Positions 1 to 6,569 of a stretch of 6,569 nt of DNA are shown here, piece by piece. How positions within the stretch are numbered: position 1 is the first letter of the stretch; each line of letters begins with the position of its first letter. Origin of the DNA: Comamonas sp. (GTDB taxonomy: Bacteria; Pseudomonadota; Gammaproteobacteria; Burkholderiales; Burkholderiaceae_C); NCBI GenBank assembly GCA_019236485.1, contig JAFAIY010000654.1, positions 1 to 6,569 of the forward strand, given 5' to 3'. A model generated the notes under the pieces. That model ran no database searches. It was not told where the DNA came from and saw only the letters and a list, made by a program, of their open reading frames with translations. The position numbers were made by a program, and so were the translations under genes.

Positions 1-1
1 C

Positions 2-1558
<1,557 letters not shown>

Positions 1559-1572
1559 GAGATAAGCCCTCC

Positions 1573-1602
1573 ACAAAAGGTCCTTCGGGGCCTTTTGTTT
1601 TT
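1573..1602 (+). terminator. Rho-independent terminator after ftsH
   Basis: Arms ACAAAAGGTCC (1573-1583) and GGGCCTTTTGT (1588-1598) pair over 11 bp with one G-U wobble. They close a TTCG tetraloop (1584-1587), and the T run at 1598-1602 follows. It starts 14 bases after the ftsH stop and ends 21 bases before folP, so it should end most ftsH transcripts. Transcription of folP would then need read-through or a promoter I cannot identify. Confidence 0.9.
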
Positions 1603-1614
1603 GCCTCACACCTT

Positions 1615-1618
1615 GGAG
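1615..1618 (+). promoter_or_regulatory. Ribosome binding site of folP
   Basis: GGAG lies five bases before the ATG at 1624. It supports this start over the in-frame ATG at 1681, which sits inside the conserved first motif of the enzyme. Confidence 0.7.
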
Positions 1619-1623
1619 TTCAG

Positions 1624-2463
1624 ATGTCACCACAGTGGCAAACCTCGCGTTTTCTGTTGCAGCTCGATAAGCCTCTGGTCATGGGGATAGTGAATGTCAC
1701 GCCGGACTCCTTTTCCGACGGCGGCCGGCATGCAGGCGTTTCCCAGGCCATGGCGCATGCCGAGTTGCTTTTGCAGCAGGGCGCACATATTCTGGACATC
1801 GGGGGGGAGTCAACGCGTCCGGGTTCGCCCGCCGTGTCCCTGGAGGAAGAGCTGGACAGAGTCCTGCCGATGCTGGCCGAGGCCGTCAAGCTGCAGGTGC
1901 CGATATCCATCGATACCTACAAGCCCGAGGTCATGCGGGCCGCGCTTGATCTGGGCGCCGACATCATCAATGACGTCTGGGCTCTGCGTCAGCCCGGCGC
2001 ACAGCAGGCGGTAGCGGCTCACTCCAGCTGCGGCGTGTGCCTGATGCATATGCATCAGACCCCTCAGGACATGCATCTGAATCACATGTCGGGGGATGCC
2101 GTGGCGGAGGTCAGGGAGTTCCTGTCTGCCGTCACCAAGCCTTTGCTGGAGGCCGGTGTCGCACGTGAGCGCATCGTCTGGGACTACGGCATAGGCTTTG
2201 GCAAAAGCGTGGCACAAAATTTTGCCTTGCTTGCACATCAGCAGGCTTTGCTGGAACTAGACTTTCCGCTTCTGGCCGGCTGGTCGCGCAAAGGGTCGCT
2301 GGGAACGGTTTCGGGTCTGCCTGTCGAGCAGCGCCTGATTCCCAGCGTGGCGGCGGCATTGCTGGCGGTGGAGCGCGGAGCACGCATTGTGCGGGTGCAT
2401 GATGTGAAAGAGACGGTAGAGGCCCTTTCCGTCTGGCAGGCCATGCAGGATGCGCTAGCTTGA
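1624..2463 (+). CDS. folP: Dihydropteroate synthase
   Basis: This cytoplasmic TIM-barrel enzyme condenses dihydropterin pyrophosphate with p-aminobenzoate to dihydropteroate in folate synthesis, and it is the sulfonamide target. The 279 residues match the normal family length. Motifs in order: [11 protein letters not shown] (24-34), [10 protein letters not shown] (58-67), SIDTYKP (95-101), IIND (114-117), MHMH (near residue 142), DYGIGFGK (187-194), SRK (221-223) and RVHDV (257-261). Lys223 and the Arg257/His259 pair correspond to the known pterin- and phosphate-binding positions. Phe30 and Pro66, which correspond to sites of known sulfonamide-resistance changes in E. coli (Phe28, Pro64), are of the sensitive type. 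Two motif positions are unusual: the Pro of the family's DPG(F/I)GFGK is Tyr188, and the loop after MHM reads HQTPQD rather than the common QGxPxT. The start is set by GGAG five bases upstream. It is probably cotranscribed with glmM, 53 bases downstream. Confidence 0.96.
   Translation: MSPQWQTSRFLLQLDKPLVMGIVNVTPDSFSDGGRHAGVSQAMAHAELLLQQGAHILDIGGESTRPGSPAVSLEEELDRVLPMLAEAVKLQVPISIDTYKPEVMRAALDLGADIINDVWALRQPGAQQAVAAHSSCGVCLMHMHQTPQDMHLNHMSGDAVAEVREFLSAVTKPLLEAGVARERIVWDYGIGFGKSVAQNFALLAHQQALLELDFPLLAGWSRKGSLGTVSGLPVEQRLIPSVAAALLAVERGARIVRVHDVKETVEALSVWQAMQDALA
2041..2058. repeat. Perfect 18-bp palindrome inside folP
   Basis: CTGATGCATATGCATCAG is its own reverse complement and does not extend further. 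It encodes LMHMHQ of folP, so the palindrome may simply follow from the alternating Met-His codons of a conserved motif. No function is claimed. Confidence 0.85.
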
Positions 2464-2501
2464 AACCTGCGTCGACGCGAGAGGCGTTGCAAGCAAGAAA
2501 A

Positions 2502-2513
2502 AGGAAACGAGGA
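2502..2513 (+). promoter_or_regulatory. Ribosome binding region of glmM
   Basis: Two purine-rich blocks precede the ATG at 2517: AGGA (2502-2505, 11 bases away) and GAGGA (2509-2513, three bases away). Neither spacing is ideal, but together they mark this ATG as the start. An in-frame TTG at 2460 overlapping the folP stop has no comparable site. Confidence 0.6.
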
Positions 2514-2516
2514 ACT

Positions 2517-3851
2517 ATGGCACGTCAATATTTCGGCACCGACGGTATTCGTGGCACGGTCGGAAAATCGCCCATCACACCGGATTTCGCGCTGCGTCTG
2601 GCGCATGCGGTCGGACGCGTGCTGCGTCGCACGCAAGAGCGCCCTCTGGTGCTGATCGGCAAGGACACCCGGATTTCGGGCTATATGCTGGAGAGCGCGC
2701 TGGAGTCGGGCTTCAACTCGGCGGGTGTCGACGTGATGCTGCTGGGCCCCTTGCCCACTCCCGGCGTCGCCTATCTGACGCGCGCCCAGCGCGCCAGTCT
2801 GGGCGTGGTCATCAGCGCCAGCCACAACCCCTTCTACGACAACGGCATCAAGTTCTTCAGCGCCCAGGGCACCAAGCTGCCGGACTCCTGGGAAGAAGAG
2901 GTGGAGGCTGCTCTTCAGGAAGATCCCGTCTGGGTGGACTCGGCGGGCCTGGGCAAGGCCAGCCGTCTGGGGGATGCTGCGGGGCGCTATATCGAGTTCT
3001 GCAAAAGCACTTTCGATCACAAGCTCTCGCTGCGCGGGCTCAAGATCGTGGTGGATGCCGCCCATGGCGCCGCCTATCAGATTGCGCCCAAGGTCTTTCA
3101 TGAGCTGGGCGCCAATGTCGTGTCCATAGGCTGCTCGCCCGACGGTCTGAACATCAACGAGGGAGTGGGTGCTACCCATCCGCAGGCTCTGGTGCAGGCC
3201 GTGCGTGACCATGATGCCGATTTCGGCGTGGCTCTTGATGGCGATGCGGACCGGCTGCAGCTGGTCGATGCCCAGGGGCGCTTGTTCAACGGCGATGAGC
3301 TGCTGTATCTGATGGCTGCCGACCGCCTGGTGCGTGGCGAGGCCGTGCCCGGCGTGGCCGGCACCTTGATGACCAATATGGCCGTGGAGCAGGCGCTCAA
3401 GGCCCAGGGCGTAGGCTTTGTGCGCGCCAAAGTGGGGGATCGCTATGTGCTGGAGGCCTTGAACGCCAATGGCTGGCAGCTGGGCGGGGAAAGCTCGGGG
3501 CATTTGCTGGCGCTGGACAAGCACACCACCGGCGACGGTCTGGTGAGTGCCCTGCAGGTGTTGCAGGCCTGTGTACATTCCGGCAAAACCGTGGCTCAAT
3601 GGCTGGAAGATGTGCAGCTGTTTCCCCAGGTCATGATCAATGTGCGTCTGCAGCCAGGTCAGGACTGGAAGAGCAATATACAGCTGCCCAAGGAGCAGGC
3701 CGAGGTCGAGAAAATGCTCGGTGACAGTGGGCGCGTACTGATACGTGCCAGCGGCACCGAACCTTTGCTGCGCGTCATGGTCGAGGCCAGGGATGCAGGC
3801 CAGGCCAGCCACTGTGCTGAACATCTTGCTCAGGTTGTGAGAGCAGGCTGA
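2517..3851 (+). CDS. glmM: Phosphoglucosamine mutase
   Basis: GlmM converts glucosamine-6-phosphate to glucosamine-1-phosphate on the way to UDP-GlcNAc, which feeds peptidoglycan and lipopolysaccharide. The start at 2517 gives [13 protein letters not shown], the standard N-terminus, and 444 residues against 445 in E. coli. The active-site loop SASHNP has its phosphorylated serine at Ser102, the same number as in E. coli. The Mg2+ loop DGDADR places Asp241, Asp243 and Asp245 as expected. The sugar-binding loop GGESSGH covers 323-329, and the phosphate-binding loop [10 protein letters not shown] starts at Arg410. All four domains of the alpha-D-phosphohexomutase family are therefore present and intact. 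The enzyme needs phosphorylation of Ser102 to be active. An in-frame extension back to TTG 2460 would add 19 residues unlike the family and is rejected. It follows folP as in many proteobacteria, and no terminator separates the two. Confidence 0.97.
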   Translation: MARQYFGTDGIRGTVGKSPITPDFALRLAHAVGRVLRRTQERPLVLIGKDTRISGYMLESALESGFNSAGVDVMLLGPLPTPGVAYLTRAQRASLGVVISASHNPFYDNGIKFFSAQGTKLPDSWEEEVEAALQEDPVWVDSAGLGKASRLGDAAGRYIEFCKSTFDHKLSLRGLKIVVDAAHGAAYQIAPKVFHELGANVVSIGCSPDGLNINEGVGATHPQALVQAVRDHDADFGVALDGDADRLQLVDAQGRLFNGDELLYLMAADRLVRGEAVPGVAGTLMTNMAVEQALKAQGVGFVRAKVGDRYVLEALNANGWQLGGESSGHLLALDKHTTGDGLVSALQVLQACVHSGKTVAQWLEDVQLFPQVMINVRLQPGQDWKSNIQLPKEQAEVEKMLGDSGRVLIRASGTEPLLRVMVEARDAGQASHCAEHLAQVVRAG

Positions 3852-3882
3852 ATGGGTAAGAGATAGTCACAAACGCTTCAGG

Positions 3883-3915
3883 TTGTCATTAAAAAGTCAT
3901 GAAACAGTCATAAAT
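3883..3915 (+). promoter_or_regulatory. Putative Pho box (PhoB binding site) upstream of ppk
   Basis: Three consecutive 11-base units lie here: TTGTCATTAAA (3883-3893), AAGTCATGAAA (3894-3904) and CAGTCATAAAT (3905-3915). Each has GTCAT at the same place (3885, 3896, 3907) followed by an A/T-rich four-base spacer. This is the known PhoB pattern (TGTCA-type heptamer plus AT-rich tetramer, tandem 11-bp repeats on one face of the helix). If the last two units act as the 18-bp core (3894-3911), a -10 element is expected about ten bases on; CAGACT (3922-3927) is there but matches TATAAT at only three positions, including A2 and T6. A start near 3934 would leave a leader of about 45 bases to the first ATG. 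The role in phosphate-starvation control of ppk is inferred. A further GTCAC at 3866 is out of phase. Confidence 0.75.
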
Positions 3916-3978
3916 GATGGGCAGACTGTGGCACAAAGCCCTTGAGGGCGTTCCAAGGCTCTGCAGGCCTTTGTTGAC

Positions 3979-6339
3979 ATGTCTCAAACCGTTTCCGGTA
4001 CTGTTTCTTCATCCGACGTTTCTCAGGCAGGGGAGGCCACAGCCCCGATGAACATTGCAAGCGCTGCATCCGCCATGACGCCTCGCGACGCGGGGCCGGC
4101 ATCCCTGGGGCTGGCTCATGATCCGAGTGCCGACGTCAAAGTGACTGCGAAGGGGAGCTCTGTGCAACCCAGGCCGGATATACACCCTGTGCAGACGACT
4201 GCGGAGGCCGTCGGGACGGCCAGGCCGGCCCCGAAAACCCCGCGTCGCCGCAGCGCCGCGGCAAAGCCCGAGGTCGTGCCGCCACCGGTTGAGCCGGTGC
4301 TGGAGTTCCTGGATCGCGATCACAGCATTCTGGCCTTCAACGAGCGCGTGCTGAACTGGGCGGAGCGCGAAGATGTGCCGCTGCTCGAGCGCTTGCGCTA
4401 TCTATGCATCGTCTCCTCCAATCTGGACGAGTGGTTCGAGGTGCGCAGCGCCCCCCATGTCTCCGCCGCCAAGGCCGGGGACGAAAGCGGGCTCTACACG
4501 CGCAGCAGCTTTGCCTCGCTGATGACCAAGGCGCATGGCCTGGTGGCCCAGCAGTATCAGCTCTACAACCAGTCCATCATTCCCGCATTTGCGAAGCACT
4601 CGATTCGCCTGATCTCGCATGGCGAGCGCAGCGCAGCGCAGCGCAAATGGGTGGGTGAGTATTTTCTGCGCGAGGTGCAACCGCTGCTCATGCCCGTGGG
4701 CCTGGATCCTTCGCATCCTTTCCCGCAGGTGGCCAACAAGGCCCTGAACTTCATCGTGCGCCTCAACGGCGTCGATGCCTTCGGCCGGGCCAACGAGGTG
4801 GCCATCGTCAAGGTGCCGCGCGCCCTGCCGCGGCTGATTCGCCTGCCCGAAAAAATCTCGGGCAAGCAGCGCCTGTTCGTCAGCATCTCCAGCGTGGTGC
4901 GGGCCCATCTGGCGGAGCTGTTTCCGGGGCGGGAAGTGGCCGAGTTCTCCCAGTTCCGCGTGACCCGGAACTCGGATCTGGCCGTGGACGAAGACGATCT
5001 CGTCGATCTGCGCATGGCCTTGCGCCAGGGCCTGCATCACCGTCATTATGGCCAGGCGGTGCGGCTGGAGGTTTCCTCCTCCTGCTCGCCCATGCTCTCG
5101 AATCTGCTGCTGGAGCAATACGGCCTGCCGGCCGAGTCCCTGTTCCGCGTCAAAGGTCCGGTGAATCTGGTGCGCCAGATGCAGCTCGTGGATCTGGTGG
5201 ACGATCCAGCGCTGCTGTTCCCCACCTGGAAGCCCGTCTGGCCCACGCAACTGGTGCCGGGTCGCTCCGTGATGGCGCAGATGCGCAAGGGCGACATCAT
5301 CATCCACCAGCCTTTCGAGAGCTTTGACGGGGTGCTGGAGCTGCTGCGCGAGGCCGTGAACGACCCGCAGGTGCTGGCCATCAAGCAGACCATTTACCGT
5401 ACGGGCACGGACTCCGAGATCATGAGCCTGCTGGCCGAGGCCGTGAGCCGCGGCAAGGAGGTGCTGGCCGTGCTGGAGCTCAAGGCCCGCTTCGACGAGG
5501 AAGCCAATATCAACTGGGCCGAGAAGCTGGAGTCGCTGGGTGTGCAGGTGGTGTATGGCGTGGTCGGCCTCAAGACCCATGCCAAGATGCTGTTGATCAC
5601 CAGGCGCGAGAAGCGCAACAACCAGCTCAAGCGCTATGCGCATCTGTCCACGGGCAATTACAACGTGCGCAGCGCGCGCCTGTACACCGACATCAGCCAT
5701 CTGACCTGCGACGACGACATCACGGCGGATATGGACGCTGTGTTCCGCCATCTCTCCAGCCACAACACCATGCCCAGGCTGCAGAGGCTGGTCATGGCGC
5801 CGTTCCATCTGCAAAGCCGCATGCTGGAGCTGATCGCCGCGGTGGGTGCCGCGGCGGCCAGGGGCGAACGCGCACGCATGGTAATCAAGATGAACGCGCT
5901 GACCGACGAGCCGTTGATGCGCGCCCTGGTGGACGCGGGGCAGAAGGGTGCGCAGATCGACCTCATAGTGCGCGGTGCCTGCATGCTGCCCGCGCAGCGC
6001 CCGGGCTTTACCGACAATATCCGGGTGCGCTCCATCATCGGCCGCTTTCTCGAGCATTCGCGCGTGTTCTACTTTGCCTGGGGCAAGGAGGAGGAGTTGC
6101 TGCTGTCCAGCGCGGACTGGATGAGCCGCAATATGATGCGCCGCGTGGAGCTGGCCTGGCCCGTGCTGGACAAGAAGCTGCGTCAGCGCGTGATCGACGA
6201 ATGCCTGGTGGCCTACCTGGGCGACGACCGCGACGCCTGGACGCTGGAAGCCTCGGGCCTCTATCAGAAGCCGGCCTGCCCTCAGGATGGCCGGGGCGTG
6301 CAGCTGGCGCTGATGGAGCGCTATGCGGCCGCGCAGTGA
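3979..6339 (+). CDS. ppk: Polyphosphate kinase 1 with N-terminal extension
   Basis: PPK1 reversibly polymerises the gamma-phosphate of ATP into inorganic polyphosphate, a phosphate store and stress molecule. From ATG 3979 the protein has 786 residues, about 100 more than E. coli PPK (688). Homology begins near residue 108 (LEFLDRDHS), followed by the N-terminal domain with SSNLDEWFEVR (Asn148), the head domain, and the two PLD-like catalytic domains. The phospho-accepting His534 (KTHAK) matches E. coli His435, His555 (YAHLSTGNYN) matches His454, and His693 (LEHSR) matches His592. Arg474 (IYRTG) and Arg504 (LKARFDEEAN) match Arg375 and Arg405. Residues 1-107 are low-complexity, Ala/Pro/Ser-rich with a basic patch (KTPRRRS), and probably disordered. 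The start is uncertain: ATG 3979 lacks a good ribosome site, while ATG 4048 (Met24, giving 763 residues) follows GGGGAGG. A Pho-box-like element lies upstream, so it is probably a separate phosphate-regulated transcript. Confidence 0.96.
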   Translation: MSQTVSGTVSSSDVSQAGEATAPMNIASAASAMTPRDAGPASLGLAHDPSADVKVTAKGSSVQPRPDIHPVQTTAEAVGTARPAPKTPRRRSAAAKPEVVPPPVEPVLEFLDRDHSILAFNERVLNWAEREDVPLLERLRYLCIVSSNLDEWFEVRSAPHVSAAKAGDESGLYTRSSFASLMTKAHGLVAQQYQLYNQSIIPAFAKHSIRLISHGERSAAQRKWVGEYFLREVQPLLMPVGLDPSHPFPQVANKALNFIVRLNGVDAFGRANEVAIVKVPRALPRLIRLPEKISGKQRLFVSISSVVRAHLAELFPGREVAEFSQFRVTRNSDLAVDEDDLVDLRMALRQGLHHRHYGQAVRLEVSSSCSPMLSNLLLEQYGLPAESLFRVKGPVNLVRQMQLVDLVDDPALLFPTWKPVWPTQLVPGRSVMAQMRKGDIIIHQPFESFDGVLELLREAVNDPQVLAIKQTIYRTGTDSEIMSLLAEAVSRGKEVLAVLELKARFDEEANINWAEKLESLGVQVVYGVVGLKTHAKMLLITRREKRNNQLKRYAHLSTGNYNVRSARLYTDISHLTCDDDITADMDAVFRHLSSHNTMPRLQRLVMAPFHLQSRMLELIAAVGAAAARGERARMVIKMNALTDEPLMRALVDAGQKGAQIDLIVRGACMLPAQRPGFTDNIRVRSIIGRFLEHSRVFYFAWGKEEELLLSSADWMSRNMMRRVELAWPVLDKKLRQRVIDECLVAYLGDDRDAWTLEASGLYQKPACPQDGRGVQLALMERYAAAQ
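4030..4036 (+). promoter_or_regulatory. Possible ribosome binding site for an internal ppk start
   Basis: GGGGAGG contains the full GGAGG complement of the 16S rRNA end and lies 11 bases before the in-frame ATG at 4048. The spacing is long but usable. The ATG at 3979 has only GCAGG at 3963-3967, also 11 bases away. The site may decide the true start, or it may be a chance match in GC-rich coding sequence. Confidence 0.35.
4625..4644 (+). repeat. Pentanucleotide tandem repeat (AGCGC)x4 in ppk
   Basis: Four exact copies of AGCGC run head to tail inside the N-terminal domain of ppk and encode part of GERSAAQRK. Because the unit is not a multiple of three, gain or loss of one copy would shift the frame and destroy the enzyme. 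The protein in this copy reads through normally. Confidence 0.85.
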
Positions 6340-6368
6340 TCGCTATTGCTTGAGGAGCGCATAGCGCT
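6317..6368. repeat. 11-bp perfect inverted repeat around the ppk stop codon
   Basis: AGCGCTATGCG (6317-6327) and CGCATAGCGCT (6358-6368) are exact reverse complements separated by 30 bases that include the TGA at 6337-6339. Within the loop, CGCTAT (6341-6346) can also pair with ATAGCG (6361-6366), giving an alternative shorter hairpin. No T run follows, so it is not a terminator by itself. The rest of the gap up to 6463 is comparatively AT-rich and holds no gene, promoter or in-phase Pho repeat that I can support. Confidence 0.7.
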
Positions 6369-6463
6369 GGATATCAGTCAGATTTCTTGAAGAGTCATTG
6401 AAATTTGAGATCTGGCTGGTGTGAGATGCTCATTTTTTATGAGTCATTCCTCGGGAATCAGCC

Positions 6464-6499
6464 AATAAAAAAGGGACCGCCGGCGGTCCCTTTTTTATT
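6464..6499. terminator. Bidirectional Rho-independent terminator
   Basis: The left arm AATAAAAAAGGGACCGCC (6464-6481) is the exact reverse complement of the right arm (6482-6499), giving a 36-bp perfect palindrome. In RNA the GGGACC/GGTCCC core closes a small GC loop. The A and T runs at the ends provide a U tract on both strands. It lies 124 bases after the ppk stop and 17 bases beyond the stop of a probable minus-strand gene, so it fits shared termination of two convergent genes. Confidence 0.93.
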
Positions 6500-6516
6500 C
6501 CCTTGCGGCGAATGGC

Positions 6517-6569
6517 CTAGCGCAGCTGCAGCCTGAGGCTCCAGGGGGTCTTGCTCCAGGCCATGGATT
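6517..6569 (-). CDS. C-terminal end of a convergent gene (3' part only)
   Basis: On the minus strand a frame open to the window edge ends at TAG (6519-6517) and reads SMAWSKTPWSLRLQLR. The support is indirect: the frame closes just before a terminator that works in both directions, which implies a gene converging on ppk. Sixteen codons are too few to recognise a family. Exopolyphosphatase (ppx) is often next to ppk in Burkholderiales and is one possibility, from context only. Confidence 0.4.
   Translation of the reverse strand, partial: SMAWSKTPWSLRLQLR

Noticed and set aside
1801..1807. Run of seven G in folP as a phase-variation tract
   Set aside because: It encodes the conserved Gly-Gly-Glu of the second motif in the correct frame, and seven is a modest length in GC-rich DNA. 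There is no sign of disruption.
2460..2516. In-frame TTG start of glmM overlapping the folP stop
   Set aside because: It would add 19 residues with no counterpart in the family. ATG 2517 gives the canonical N-terminus and places Ser102 and the Asp241/243/245 triad at their E. coli numbers.
2238..3824. Long open frame of about 528 codons on the minus strand opposite glmM
   Set aside because: It lies fully antisense to a complete, conserved gene, has no recognisable motifs and is rich in His/Gln as expected from the reverse of GC-rich codons. It also has no terminator or ribosome site of its own.
3866..3870. Fourth Pho-type GTCAC unit
   Set aside because: It is 19 bases before the first repeat, so it is out of the 11-base phase.
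3938..3971. Short hairpins between glmM and ppk (GCCC/GGGC and AAGGC/GCCTT) as a glmM terminator
   Set aside because: The stems are only 4-5 bp and no proper T run follows, so they are not credible terminators.
4402..6057. Long open frame of about 551 codons on the minus strand opposite ppk
   Set aside because: It is a reverse-strand shadow of a GC-rich gene with no family motifs, and its composition is that of antisense translation.
6429..6443. CTCAT/ATGAG hairpin before the final terminator
   Set aside because: A 5-bp AT-rich stem with an all-T loop is too weak to call a functional structure.
6376..6448. GTCAG/GTCAT words and repeated GAGTCATT after ppk as a second Pho box
   Set aside because: The spacings (18 and 49 bases) do not fit the 11-base period, and no gene starts downstream on the plus strand in the window.

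Overview
The window comes from a GC-rich betaproteobacterium, most likely a member of the Comamonadaceae (Comamonas/Delftia-like). This rests on the gene order ftsH-folP-glmM, on the protein sequences, and on codon use strongly biased to G/C in third positions. The genus is inferred from general familiarity, not from a search.

Layout: (1) 2-1558, the 3' four-fifths of ftsH, the membrane-anchored AAA+ zinc protease; its start lies before the window. (2) 1573-1602, a strong intrinsic terminator with a UUCG loop. (3) 1624-2463, folP, dihydropteroate synthase. (4) 2517-3851, glmM, phosphoglucosamine mutase, 53 bases after folP and probably on the same transcript. (5) 3852-3978, an intergenic stretch with three in-phase 11-bp repeats of the PhoB-binding (Pho box) type. 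(6) 3979-6339, ppk1, polyphosphate kinase 1, with an unusual Ala/Pro-rich, partly basic N-terminal extension of about 107 residues. (7) 6340-6463, a short non-coding stretch holding one arm of an inverted repeat that surrounds the ppk stop codon. (8) 6464-6499, a perfect 36-bp palindrome that reads as a bidirectional terminator. (9) 6517-6569, probably the last codons of a convergent minus-strand gene.

The first three genes form the widely conserved ftsH-folP-glmM housekeeping cluster: membrane protein quality control, folate synthesis and the UDP-GlcNAc precursor pathway. The ppk gene appears to be a separate unit controlled by phosphate starvation. In Burkholderia and Ralstonia, as I recall, the pst-pho genes lie between glmM and ppk. 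Here they are absent and only a Pho-box-like element occupies the gap.

All four main genes keep their catalytic residues and look intact, apart from the cut at the window edge. I do not see a previously undescribed system here. The items most worth checking are the Pho box, the ppk N-terminus and its start, the pentanucleotide repeat inside ppk, and the inverted repeat around its stop codon.
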